From Symsagittifera roscoffensis (Eukaryota > Xenacoelomorpha > Acoela > Convolutidae): a stretch of 64,000 bases of DNA. This document shows, in pieces, positions 12,266 through 22,435 of the stretch (position 1 is its first letter; every line of letters begins with the position of its first letter). The translations under genes were made by a program, and so were the position numbers. Under the pieces are notes generated by a model. That model saw only the letters and a list, made by a program, of their open reading frames with translations. It did no database searches and had not been told where the DNA came from. Location of the stretch: positions 6,850,386-6,914,385 of the forward strand of contig NC_087063.1 of assembly GCF_963678635.1 (NCBI RefSeq). Reading direction: 5' to 3'.

Positions 12266-13610
12266 CTAATTGTCGTTAACTCTTCCTCGCGCCTCAGCTG
12301 ACTGTTGGTTATCTATTTTAGATACGTCGGGTGACTTTTGTTTTGTGGGCTTCTGGGTTTCTCCTTCTTTTTCTCTCTGAAAAGTCATGGAATTTCCTCT
12401 AATTGGACTGATCGATTGCAGGAAATTCATAGCGTCCTCAAAGTCTTTACTGAAGGAGTCCTCTGTGATCTTCGGCTTGTCCAGGATGTAACGCGAGCTT
12501 GTGGTTCTTGGTGGTGTATCGGTTTTGGTCGTTTCTCTGGCGTTTTCAGGCGTATCGCTACTCATGTGGACTTCTGTGCATACTATTTCTTCGGATGTTG
12601 CCAACGATGATGATAGGTATGCCGTGACCTCTTCGTTCCTCGTGGTTTGTTTGTTGTCGCATTTGTCTATCAGATTGGAGGTGCTCGCTTCCTTCGTTGT
12701 AATATCCTCTGTGTTTGGGTACTCGATGGTTGCTACCGTGATTGCTGTTTCTGTGTTGGTCGAGATGTGTCCAATTGGGATGGCGTTTCCGAATTTTTCT
12801 GCTAGAGTGCTCTTTCTTGATCTTGTTGATCGCCGAATTTCCGGTGAGTTTGTTTCCGGTGTGGCCTTTAGATCAATTCTTTTGGCTGCAGGTTGTTTAC
12901 TCGGTGATGGGGTTTTATGGTCGAGATCGGTATCCGATGAGAGTGAAATCGATGTGTCGCAGTCGAATTGGATCGTTGCGGGGTCGGCTTTTGCTTTTTT
13001 CTTGGGGCTGATTGTTCTTTGTGGTACTGATTTTGCCGGGAGGCGTTGCGTGTTTGGTTTGATTCTGTCCCGGGCATTCTTCTGGTTTTTCGATTCAAAT
13101 GTTGACAACAGTTTTTGTGGACCTAGAGCTCGTCGATTCAACGTCTGTTGTATTATCTCTTGTGTTGATTTTGGTGGTGGCTTTCTCGGACTTGTTGCCG
13201 ATTTTTCTGCTGTTCCTCCTTGCGCCCCCTTGCTAGGTGTCTGTTTTCCTAATATACGCGGTTTAGCTCTTGGTAGGTGTTTATAAGCGACAAAGTCCTT
13301 TAGTGCCGCTGGTCTACACTTTCCATAGACCCTTGGATCTGGTATGAATGCGAGACCGTCGTGCCTAATTACCCTAGGTTGCTTTCCGTCTTCTCTTATC
13401 CACGCAGTATGTGGAGAGTAATTCATTATTGCACCATTTTCAATAATTTTGAATTGTGCCCGAAATGTTCCCGGATTTTGAATTTTTCTGGCAATTGTCC
13501 CCGTTTTCCTAGCGATTTGTTCAAGGCGTAGTCCTGTTTTAGGATTTATTGTATGTGCTGGACCTTTAAAACGATCCTTCAGGAATACTAACGGTGCTCT
13601 TCGTAAATTT
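12266..13610 (-). pseudogene. Element 1 pol C-terminal extension (after integrase)
   Basis: The 386-codon open frame at 12266-13426 continues upstream in the same frame to about 13610, where it joins the preceding ORF by a frameshift. The first part (motifs FKGPAHTINPKTG and the HTAW..DGKQPRVIRHDG segment) probably belongs to the C-terminal part of integrase. The rest is a long hydrophilic tail rich in Ser, Thr, Lys and Glu with no recognised domain, ending about 60 bp before the 3' LTR. There is no signal peptide or membrane segment, so it is not an env gene. The overlapping plus-strand 261-codon frame is an antisense shadow. Confidence 0.6.
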
Positions 13611-14099
13611 TCTTTTTCTTGTCGTGTTAAGAGTCTTATGGGATTTACGTGTCCTTAAATTTTCAAAGTCGTTACATTTTTCTCTTAGGAAAGATTCCTG
13701 GAGTGATCTGGTTTCATAAGATTTATTTGATAGAGGTAGATGCGCACCTATTGGGAACTTTTGGAGTAGTCTCCTGTCGAACTCCTCATCGCTACTGTCT
13801 AGTGTCACTGCATCCGTGTGTGTGACTGCATCCGGTTGGTTGTGCGCACGACGTTTTCCTGAGTTGGTGTTTGTGCGTTGATTAGCCTCGGTCGCGTTTT
13901 GTTCCGTTTTGATTTGTGCTGGTGGAGCCGGGTTGAAAGTTGGTTCGGGCACATATTGATGATCTGGTGTGGGCTTCTGCTTGAATTTTAAGTCCAGTTC
14001 ATCCTCACTATTTACTTCTCTGTCCCACATTGTTTCCGCCGACAGCGCTGGTTTTGATAGTACTTTTTCGTCTAAACATGGCAGTTTCGTATTTTCCAC
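13566..14099 (-). pseudogene. Element 1 pol segment downstream of the integrase core
   Basis: 177 codons in the same frame as the integrase core, separated from it by stops between 14099 and 14174. The content is acidic then basic and low in hydrophobic residues (motifs LDSSDEEFDRRLL and LPLSNKSYETR), typical of a disordered linker in the pol C-terminus. It passes by a frameshift near 13.6 kb into the next segment. No catalytic motif is visible. Confidence 0.5.
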
Positions 14100-14171
14100 G
14101 AAAGATTTGACAATTTAGGCGACGTGCTGAGATTACTTAGGGGTGTATTAGCTTTTCTACCATAATGAGAT

Positions 14172-14921
14172 TCAAAAGGTGTTAATTTTTGTAGATGTGT
14201 TAGGTGTAATACGGAGTGTTTTTATTAATTCCGCCATGTCTGATGCTAATTTATAAGGGCGATTTGATTTATCAATTTTCAAAATTGCTAATCGCGATGT
14301 TAATGTTCGTATGAGTCTTTCGACCATACCTATAGCTCTATGGTCGTCCACCGGTGCAAAAATCAGTTTTATATTATGAGTTTTACAATATATGAGGAAC
14401 TTTTTGGCTCTGAAGCCTTGTGCTTGATCACATTTGATTGCGCGGGGTACGCCTTGGTTGACTATGTGGTTTTGCATAAAACTGATGATTGTGTCTGCTT
14501 TATTATTGGTAACAACGTTTGCGTACGGGAAACGTGAGAAACGATCGACACCCACCAATATGTAAACTTCCTTATCGTTTTCATCCGGTAAGGGTCCTGC
14601 AAAATCCAATTGGATTTCTTCATTCGGTTCTACCACCGCGTCCATTGTTGTGTAGTGTTGTTTACCCGAGATTACTTTAAAGTTCTTACCCTTTTCCCGG
14701 CAGTTTTTGCAGTTTTGGGCAGTTGCCACAATGTCTCGATGTAAGTACGGGTACCACACATGTTTTGCCGCTTCTAGCATTCCCCCTTGTCCTGGGTGTG
14801 TGAGGTGTAATGCATCCATCAGTGTGGGTCTTAGCTGCTTTCGTATGACGACGCGGTCGTCGTAGAGAAGAATATTATCCCTGACTGACAGGCGGTGTCT
14901 TACATTATAGAAGTAAGGGCC
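14172..14921 (-). pseudogene. Element 1 integrase (HHCC zinc finger and DD35E core)
   Basis: Integrase inserts the element cDNA into chromosomes. In the open stretch 14172-14819 the N-terminal zinc site is seen in HLTHPGQ and CKNC. The catalytic core follows: first Asp in QLDFAGPLPDE, second in IKCDQAQGF and Glu in GMVERLIRTL, with exactly 35 residues between the second Asp and the Glu. The frame is open upstream to the stop at 14922-14924, and that stretch (about 14820-14921) is typical of the integrase N-terminal zinc-binding region. The stop at 14172-14174 truncates it from the C-terminal extension. All catalytic residues are present, so only the flanking stops disable it. Confidence 0.9.
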
Positions 14922-15797
14922 TTAGCAGCTCTTGACCGTGTCCCATTTCTGCTGCTTAACCATGGTTAGGAGCGGTGATAAATTTCTATCTCGTTTGGTA
15001 GCGGCTGCTAGGAAGTTTACGTCCATTACTTTCCGTAAGTTTTTCCGGAACATCGGGGTGTCTTCTTCTTCTATGGTGGCGATTGTTTGGCATTCCGTGT
15101 CCTGTCTTGTTGATTGGGTGTTTCCGGTTTGAGTTTGGCATTCTGTAACATGTGATTGTATTAATTCCAGCGTCTGGCAAATTGCATCGACTTTTTCATT
15201 TTCAATTCTGTTGAAGGTAAAGCTTTCTTTCGAGGGTATGACCTGGTGTGTTACATCACTGAATGTTAGTTCTGGCGGTGGTGGTTTTGATAGAAGTTCA
15301 TTAAAAGATGCGTAATTGATGGGAGAAAAAGTAAGTTGAGTTTGAGCTGAGTTGTGTGATTTTCTTGTTATTCGACGAAAAGGAGGTAGTGACATGCCTT
15401 GTTGCAGTTGTCTATTCATGGTTGAATTTGTTTTGAAATTTGGATTAACCGAAATTGATTTAAATGGAGAGCGACTTGATTTAAGCAATTGACTACGAAC
15501 AGTGAATGCAGTTTGCGTTTGAACCGAATTTGAACGTGTGAAATTTTCGTTCCGGTCGAGCTTTTTGGTGCCTAGATAATTAATCGTTTTGACATTATTC
15601 CAAACGGAGTTAATAGTATTGCTATCTTGGAATTCTACGCATTTCACGAAATAATCGATCAATGCTACTACGAAGTTTTTGTCCCAGTACGCGTGAGGTT
15701 GTGGTTTTCCGACCGGGTGTCGCGAGATGTAGTCAATAAGACCCATTTTACTACCAGCCAGGTGGTGTATATCGAAATCGAATGGAATGAGTCGATC
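14922..15797 (-). pseudogene. Element 1 spacer between RNase H and integrase
   Basis: The frame runs from just after the stop at 15798-15800 to the TAA at 14922-14924, in the same frame as both RNase H and integrase. It begins with the end of RNase H (HHLAG, DYISRHPVG) and continues as about 230 residues of Ser/Thr/Asn/Gln-rich sequence without a recognised domain. This spacer is unusually long for Ty3/gypsy elements; the related element 2 also has a long one (26741-27758). Confidence 0.6.
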
Positions 15798-16290
15798 AAA
15801 TCATCTAGTTAACCTACTTTGATAGGTTTTATTACCCCTATTACTCTTTAAGGCACCAACTAGTGCTTGATGGTCTGTTATCAAGGTAAAACGTCTGCCA
15901 TATAGATAATACTTAAAGTGCTCAATGGCCCACACTGCGGCCAAAAGTTCGAGTTCATTGACCGAGTATTTCTGTTCGCATGAATTCAGAAACCTTGATG
16001 CATATGCAATGGTGGCCCAACCATCCGGTGTGTTTTGTTCAAGGGCCGCGCCTATTCCTTCGCGGCTGGCATCACAAACAATACGAGTGTCTCTGTCACT
16101 TACGAAGTGTCTGTTTTCCGTAATATTCTTTACGGCATTTAGGATAATTTTGAATGCTTTCCCGTTTTCTTCACTCCAATGAAAATTAAATTTGTTTGCT
16201 GTAGACAATAGTGGTCTTAGGGGATTGCATAATTGAGCTAAGTTTGGAAGGAACTTGTTTAGATGATGGACAGAGCCCATGAAACTTTCA
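15798..16290 (-). pseudogene. Element 1 RNase H
   Basis: RNase H removes RNA from the RNA-DNA hybrid during reverse transcription. Visible are the RT connection (FMGSVHHLNKFLPNL), the first catalytic Asp in IVCDASREGIGAAL, the Glu in VNELELLAAVWAIEHF and the next Asp in TLITDHQAL. The frame is shifted relative to RT at about 16281-16292, where one base appears lost. At the C-terminal end a TGA (15798-15800) stands where relatives, including element 2, have Trp in SRLTRW. Both lesions look like simple mutations. Confidence 0.88.
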
Positions 16291-17836
16291 ATTGTTTGAA
16301 TGTTTTTGGATAAGGTAGATTTATGATTGCGTCCGTCTTCTTTTGCATAGGTGTGGTGCCGTGTTCGTTTATGATAAATCCCAACCATTCTACTTCCCTA
16401 CAACCGAATTTACACTTATCGATTGAAATAGCCATGTTTTCCGTTTTTAATTTGTTCAAAACTTTCGTCAGTTTTTCGATATGTTGTTCTTTTGTGCCAA
16501 GTGATATTATTAAAATGTCATCTAGAAATGCGAAAGTGTCTTTCTCATTGTTGAGGGTTAGGTCGATGGCTTTCTGAAATTCTGCGGGCATATCCGTTAG
16601 CCCGTAGAAGCCAGTTTGGAACTGATATGTTCCCGTTGCCTTTCCCCCAATTATGCTGAAGTTACACTGCGTACGGGTTGTTTCGTCTAACGGCAGTTGA
16701 CTGTACGCGTAGCGTAGATCTATTGTTGAGAAATAAGTCGTACCTGGCGTATTTGTACCCTCCTGTGCCGATTGTGCTATATTGTCTAAAAGAACGTCAA
16801 TATTTGGCATCTGGTACTTATTTTTATGGATCGACTTATTTATTTGTTTTGAGTCCATGGCTAATTTAATGGATCCATCTTTCTTAACAGTGATCACAAT
16901 AGGGCTTATGAATTGGTTGTCATTACATTTTTCAAGTCGAGTGATGTGGCCTTGGTCGATTAATGATCTAATTTCATGTTCCACCTTCTCTTGTATATGG
17001 ATGGGAATTCGGCGCCCCCGTTGTTGTAAGGCCTTGAATTCGGATAAAAATTGTGTATGGACCATATGGTTTTTTGAACGTCCGATTCGTGTACACACTC
17101 CCGGGTACGTGGTTCTGACCCACGTTGCAATTTGTGTGTCTGAGTTTTCGACACTGTTAACCTGTAGTACTGACTTACCAGCTGGTTTTCTTTCTTGGTG
17201 TAGCTGGATGCCAATTTGCGGGAGAAGATTTCGCCCAAGGATGTTCGCTCGCCTGTCGTCCACCACAATGAAAGACGCTGTGTGGATTGTCCAACCTCCC
17301 GATTCGATTGGGGCGGTTAGTCTGCCAAGGGATGAGATTTTGTAACCATTGTAACAGACCATTTTGTTAGCTTCGTCGTCGTCTTTCATTATTGTTCTTA
17401 CTGCTGACTTGACTGTTGTAGCCAGTAGGTTGGCTGTTTTTTCGTTTACGAACGATGTTGGTGATCCTGTGTCGGCAATAAAAACGATGTTGTTTTTCTC
17501 CGAGCGCACCCGTATAAGATGTCCTTTGAGATCTGTGTCAAGTAGTTCTTCTGCCCGTCTTGGTTCAAAATTTATCCAGTTTGTGGATGTATCATCCGGA
17601 TGGATTATTTCCCACCCCGGGATAACGTCACACGCTTGTAGATAATTTACGTAGGCTGTCATATCGGTGTCTTGAAGGTCTTGTTGTTGTTGATTATCCT
17701 CTTGGATTGCGTTTACATCTCTAGATTTGCAAAGTCTTGCGAAATGACCCCTCTTGGTGCACTTGTTACAAATTTTGTCACGCGCCGACATTGTGCCAAA
17801 TGATTTGCTGAAAATGCATTGCCGCATTTGAAACAA
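16259..17836 (-). pseudogene. Element 1 protease and reverse transcriptase
   Basis: 525-codon frame. Residues 23-36 are a canonical zinc knuckle (CX2CX4HX4C). Residues 122-125 are DTGS of a retropepsin, with its C-terminal ILGRNLLPQIG motif further on. The RT follows, with KLAMDSKQINKSI, STIDLRYAYSQLPL (catalytic Asp) and FAFLDDILIIS (the YXDD box in FLDD form). The open frame starts in another frame than gag; the transition lies between the two zinc-binding motifs and fits a -1 shift, either programmed or a mutation. The C-terminal end runs into a frameshift before RNase H. Confidence 0.9.
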
Positions 17837-18774
17837 TCTTTCTTTTGTCCAGTTTTTTCTGGATAGTTTCTTGACGTTTGTCCTCCTCTACCGCGTCCGC
17901 CTCGCTGTTGAGATCTATATCCACCCCGCTTTCGGACGAAGTTTACCGGTTCTGATTTTATATTAGGCAATCCGGTATGACTATTTGAAGTTCCCTGTTT
18001 TCTAATATGGACCTGGTTCGCTAGGCCTTTTTCGCGTTTTATTGCGTAGTCCAATGCTTGTGCGGGCGTTTTTGTTTCGGCGAGAAGGTCTTTTTGAACT
18101 TCGTCGTTTGACATGTTTGCCGTAAATAGATCTCTGACTATTTCGGACTCGAGGCCTCCATCGTTGCATGCCGTGCATTTAAAATTTCCTTTTACCACAA
18201 GTTCCGTAAGTCCGCAGTGGAATTCTTCCAGGGATTCCGTTTTCCCCTGTTTGCGTGTAAAAGCTTCGTACCGATCGAATGTTACGTTGCGTTCTTTAAC
18301 AAACAGTCGTGTAAGGAGTGTCCAAAACTCTCTGGTGGAGGTATCTTGACTTTTGAGGTTTGGATAATACTGTGTTAGTCGTCTTTGGCCCTCCGTCCCC
18401 AAACACAAGTATATGTAACTTCTGCATTTGATATCGGCTTCCTCCCATGCTATGCCGTCGACGGTGGGACCAAGATTATCCAGATGTTGACATTGATTCT
18501 CCCATGCTACCCGTTTTTCTTGGTTGCGTAGGTTTTGATCGCGTATTTGTTTGTCTGTTTCCCCTTCTATATTGAGTTCATAGCCTGGTTCTTGGGGTTT
18601 TCGAATAGTTGGGGGGTTATGTAGAAGTTTGTTCAAATTCATACCGTCTTTGGCGATGATGCCAAGGAACAGCTGCTGGTTCCATTTGTCCCACTCTACC
18701 GGTGGTTCCGCGGACGCTTTCTGCCAAAATGGTGTAATCCCCAATGGATTCTTTGTGAGTGCTGGCTGCGCCAT
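17713..18774 (-). CDS. Element 1 Gag
   Basis: 353 codons. Gag forms the capsid particle that packages element RNA. The start ATG straddles the LTR/primer-site boundary: its A is the last base of the 5' LTR. The N-terminus MAQPA is shared with element 2. The middle is a helical capsid-like region; residues about 283-305 are an RGG-rich basic stretch (RNA binding) and residues 314-329 form a CX2CX7HX3C zinc-binding motif. The last about 24 residues after this motif are probably out-of-frame read-through, because the second zinc knuckle is encoded in the pol frame. No internal stop, so gag itself may be intact. Confidence 0.85.
   Translation of the reverse strand: MAQPALTKNPLGITPFWQKASAEPPVEWDKWNQQLFLGIIAKDGMNLNKLLHNPPTIRKPQEPGYELNIEGETDKQIRDQNLRNQEKRVAWENQCQHLDNLGPTVDGIAWEEADIKCRSYIYLCLGTEGQRRLTQYYPNLKSQDTSTREFWTLLTRLFVKERNVTFDRYEAFTRKQGKTESLEEFHCGLTELVVKGNFKCTACNDGGLESEIVRDLFTANMSNDEVQKDLLAETKTPAQALDYAIKREKGLANQVHIRKQGTSNSHTGLPNIKSEPVNFVRKRGGYRSQQRGGRGRGGQTSRNYPEKTGQKKDCFKCGNAFSANHLAQCRRVTKFVTSAPRGVISQDFANLEM
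18757..18773 (-). promoter_or_regulatory. Primer-binding site of element 1, overlapping the gag start
   Basis: The sequence immediately inside the 5' LTR is TGGCGCAGCCAGCACTC. It starts with TGG, complementary to a tRNA CCA tail, with zero spacing from the LTR. The same bases encode the second to sixth Gag codons. Element 2 keeps the first 14 bases. The primer tRNA is not identified. Confidence 0.7.
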
Positions 18775-19127
18775 GTTATACCCTCAGCCGTTAGGTGAGG
18801 TATAAGTTAGTTTAACAAAGTCTATGCTGAGCGCTGACTGAGAAATAAGAAATAGAAAGATTAAGATCACAACTTAAATTCATCTGTCTATGTTTAAGTC
18901 TGGTTGACGCTGACCTCGAATCATTTGAGATACAGCGTTTCATAATAACTAGTACATAGATAGGTTGTTAGGTATAGATAGATACTTATTTAATCCTCAG
19001 ACTTCTATATAAATTATGTAATCAGTTAGGTTTTATAATATGTAAACATTACCAACTGGTAGTTTTAGCACCTAATTGTACATTGTTTATAAAAGGATGT
19101 TTTGCTATGATATCCGTATGGATAACA
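18774..19127 (-). repeat. 5' LTR of element 1
   Basis: 354 bp, partner of 11856-12204. On the minus strand an AT-rich ATTATAAAACC lies in its first third and could serve as a TATA element. Immediately outside lies the CAGCT target duplication. Confidence 0.95.
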
Positions 19128-19288
19128 CAGCTAGTGAAATAAGATGAATTGATTTTTTGAGGTAGCTCTAGGTTTAATCTAAACGAAACATCGTTTCGAG
19201 TGAGTGGAATTTGTATTTGAAAATTATCGTCAAGTAAGTTTTGCTTGAGAGCTGAGGAGTAAAAATCAGTTAGTATTTTTCTGTACAT
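19128..19288 (-). pseudogene. Unknown ORF fragment cut by element 1
   Basis: An open minus-strand frame of about 54 codons from 19288 runs into the CAGCT target site at the right edge of element 1. It has alternating hydrophobic and polar residues (motifs KILTDFYSSAL and QIQIPLTRNDV). Across the insertion the frame continues for only about 16 codons before a stop, so it is either a truncated exon or chance. 19289-19740 is AT-rich and without recognisable content apart from a basic low-complexity minus-strand frame. Confidence 0.2.
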
Positions 19289-19749
19289 ATTTAATTATTG
19301 CGACTGATCGTCACACTCTTTCTTTTTCTCAATGTCTCTATCAGAGGTCAAGGTCACATTCCTCGGCCTCACTGGGGTTGTGGTATTAATAAAGTAAATT
19401 AATTATGTATGTTTACAAGTTATTGCCTGATTTTTACTATCGAAGACCTTTTCATCTTAATTCATCACATGAAAAACTTTTAAATAACTTGCGGAACAAG
19501 TTTTTTTCTGCCGTTTTGATTTTTGTAAAGTTTATCAGCTATACATCTGTCATTTTTCTTCTGCTTCTTCCCGCGGCTCCTAGTTTTCTTTCTCCTCTGT
19601 CGTGTCTTCTTTTTCTCTGTCTCTTCTGTTGATTTCCATATCCAGATTGTATGTTCTTGTAGGACCTGGTGTTAAATCTTTCCTGTTGTATTGTCTCCTG
19701 ACTGGTTGTTTGGATTCTCGAGCTCTTTGGCTGATTCTTCTGTTTCTCT

Positions 19750-20245
19750 CTATCTTCCCCCCTCTGTTTTTGTCTCTTCTTCACTGCTTGTACTATATTC
19801 GTGGTCGGAATCAGATACGTCCATGTGTGCATAAATTGGGTCATATTCCACGTCTGTCCATCTCCTCGGTGCTGATGTGGCGCCACCACATTGGAATGAC
19901 CATTGGTAGTTTGGGGTATTCTGTAGCGTGCAGTACCTCAATACATCTAGTATGGCATCTCCGTTCTTACATCTGCGTTCTGTAACTTTCCATCCTGTGA
20001 TGGTTGTCAAACATGCTTTAGTGAACAATGTAGCTACTACGTCTGTAATTTCCACTGCAAGTGGTTTCCTTTCGCATTGATTTGTCAAATTAATCGAGTG
20101 ATTTAGCTAATTTTTGTTTATTTTCGTCACAATCATAATGTTTGACTGAACTATTTTGTGTTGCAGTTTTTACTAGGTTTTAAAAGATGCTGGTCGATTT
20201 GAAATTAGAGTAAAACAAAAGAAGAAACTAAATAAGAAAAGACAT
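19750..20245 (-). pseudogene. Decayed copy of a small secreted-type ORF (copy 1)
   Basis: Aligns residue by residue with the ORF at 20883-21329. It keeps the MSF start at 20245, a hydrophobic leader and the body with ITDVVATLFTKAC, TERRCKNGDA, RYCTL, YQWSFQCG and ATSAPRRWT. It is broken by in-frame stops in the leader and middle and a one-base frameshift just before ITDVV. After RRWTD the two copies diverge completely; copy 1 continues into an acidic Ser/Glu-rich tail. I do not recognise the family. Confidence 0.55.
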
Positions 20246-20882
20246 GATAATAAAAAACCTGAAAGCTTCTACAAAAATAATTTTTTTTCTTTTACTTTCT
20301 TTTGTGTAAATTGGTGCTGGAGTTATTCGATTATTAAATTTTTTTGTTTTGTGTTTGGATTGGCGTGATTTCGAAAACTTCAAAATATTTTTTTTCCAAA
20401 ATGTTTTTTTTTGTCCTAGAAGTAGAATATGACTATGTTGTGTTGTGTGTACTCGTGTAAACCACTGGCTGGATTATAATCACTGAGGTCCAAATACTCG
20501 AGTAAAGTGACTATAAATTTTTCCAATCCAATCCAATGGGTGATGTGCAAGATTGTAACTGTTTTTTCTATCAGTTACGTCAGTTGAAAAACTGTGGGGA
20601 TTTTTATTAGTGATAGTGTTTTACTAGTGGAATAATTGAAAAAAAAAAGAATTGATGTTTGAGATTTTTCTGAGCTTAAAAACAACAATTACGTTCTTCT
20701 TAGTTACGTTCGGTTCTCCACAATGGTAGTGTTTGTTTCTCTAATAACGCGCTCCGATGTGTAGTGGTGCGGGTCAATTGGATTATCTCTGATTTGAGCT
20801 GATGTTGTTGACGAATTTACTACACATCAGCATTTGGTGTTGAATAAGTTAGCGAGTTAATCAATGATTACTTGATTACTTG

Positions 20883-21329
20883 CTACTGGCTAGGAGATAT
20901 TTGATTTTTACTTGTTGTCCTGATTGTGATAAATTTCTTCCTGGTTGTCCATCTCCTCGGTGCTGATGTGGCGCCACATTTGAATGACCATTGGTAGTAT
21001 AGTGTATACTCTAACGTGCAGTACCTCATTTCATCTAATAAGGCATCTCCGTTCATGCATCTCCGTTCTGTTATTTTCCATTCTGTGATGGTTGTCGAAC
21101 ATGCTTTAGAGAACATTGTAGCTATTACGTCTGTAATTTCCATTGCAAGTGTTTTTTCTTTTCTCATTGATTTGTAATTTTTTTGAGTGATTTCGCTAAG
21201 TTCGTCACAACCATAATGATTGACTGAATTACCTTGGGGTGCAGTTATTATTAGTTTTTGAAAAAGGCTTATCGTTTTGAAATTGGAGAGAAACATAATA
21301 AATGTTATTATCAAAACAAAAAACGACAT
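20883..21329 (-). CDS. Small secreted-type protein of unknown family (copy 2)
   Basis: 148 codons from the ATG at 21329; upstream in-frame codons exist but this start is the one shared with copy 1. Residues 2-28 are strongly hydrophobic and look like a signal peptide or membrane anchor. The body has five Cys in both copies (in YGCDE, KACSTT, RRCMNG, RYCTL and KCG), suggesting an extracellular disulphide-bonded domain. Identity with copy 1 stops abruptly after RRW, which may mark an exon end, so the last about 20 residues may be intron read-through. No family is recognised, and function is unknown. Confidence 0.4.
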   Translation of the reverse strand: MSFFVLIITFIMFLSNFKTISLFQKLIITAPQGNSVNHYGCDELSEITQKNYKSMRKEKTLAMEITDVIATMFSKACSTTITEWKITERRCMNGDALLDEMRYCTLEYTLYYQWSFKCGATSAPRRWTTRKKFITIRTTSKNQISPSQ

Positions 21330-21889
21330 GGTAAAAAAGCTGAAATTTTGTGCATTTTGTGCATTGTAAGCGAATAACGCAACAAGGAATCCCCCTTTCT
21401 TCTGTTCTTTAAATTCCTTTGACTGTTCCGACAAAATTTTTATCTCTTATTTTGCCAAAATTTTGTCAATCCAAAACTATATTCATATTATATCTTATGG
21501 GTTATTCCTTTCGTGTGAAAATAAGAAAATCTCTAAAAGAGAGATCTCTTGAACACTTTGGTTCATCTGAACACAAAGTTTTACCACGAAACAAAATATT
21601 CATAGAGATCCTTTCATATTAGTGGAAAGAGTCCCGCGCTAGATGAAACATAAGTTTTCCGAATCAAAATTGAAACTAAATCAATTTGCTGATATTTTGG
21701 TTGTTAAAAAAGCTTAAAATAAACATCACAAACAACTTTAACGTGAAAGAAAAGAAAAAAGTACTTATAAGTTTGAATTGATTGGAAAACCCTAAACACA
21801 TTTTTCTATCTTTATAGGAACCAACGTCTACAAAAGTCATAAAATATCAGTAATTTAGATGCTACTTTGAAGACAAAATGGACAAAAAA

Positions 21890-22170
21890 AGGGATTATAA
21901 TCAATTACAATCGATTTTAATGGGTTTTTGTGCAACACTAATGAAATAGAAATTTGAATAAAAATAATGGTTTTTAATCAATTGTAATTGGTTATAACTG
22001 TATCAAAAAAAGACGAATATATAATCGGTTATAATCGAATTTAATCGATTATAAATAATTAATGTTTTATTTTAAAAAGAGATTATAATGGATTATTAAT
22101 TGATTGAAATGGATTGTTTCTCAATATTAGTAAGACTGGTACTAAAATCGTAATATAATCGATTATTAAC
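21890..22170 (+). repeat. Degenerate TTATAATCGATT-rich AT repeat
   Basis: Variants of ATTATAATCGATT, its reverse complement and TTAATCAATTGTAATTGG recur at least eight times without fixed spacing. The motif is nearly self-complementary, so the region could form hairpins. No ORF is present. Confidence 0.45.
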
Positions 22171-22435
22171 GCTTGAAACAAGATACGGGTAGGTACGAGC
22201 GTATAATTGATGATCTTTAGACAAGCGCAACTCTAATGAGCGATGTTCTCGAAGAGCTCTAACATAATTATAGTAAATTTTTCACTGATTTAAGATGAAT
22301 CAGGTTATGAGGCTTATAAAAATGCTAACTTTTAAAATCAAAGTTCAACGCTTTTTGTGCTTTAATTTTTAAATTGCTTCCCAAATGCGGTCAATTCAAT
22401 TTAAAAAACTATTTTGCGACTGATAAAATTATCTT

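Larger units (their letters stand above)
11856..19127 (-). mobile_element. Complete Ty3/gypsy-type LTR retrotransposon (element 1)
   Basis: Full structure is visible: near-identical LTRs at both ends beginning TGTTAT and ending ATAACA, a 5-bp target duplication CAGCT (11851-11855 and 19128-19132), a polypurine tract next to the 3' LTR, a TGG-starting primer site next to the 5' LTR, and gag-protease-RT-RNase H-integrase order on the minus strand (the Ty3/gypsy order). Length is about 7.27 kb. Coding is broken by a frameshift between RT and RNase H (about 16281-16292), in-frame stops at 15798-15800, 14922-14924 and 14172-14174, and a frameshift near 13.6 kb, so this copy is not autonomous. LTR divergence is only about ten differences plus small indels, so the insertion is fairly young. 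Confidence 0.95.

Noticed and set aside
12501-13286. 261-codon plus-strand hydrophobic ORF
   Set aside because: It lies antisense to the open C-terminal extension of element 1 pol; its composition follows from the Ser/Lys-rich codons on the other strand.
12266-14099. env gene in element 1 after integrase
   Set aside because: The region is hydrophilic with no signal peptide, Cys pattern or membrane segment, so it is treated as a pol C-terminal extension.
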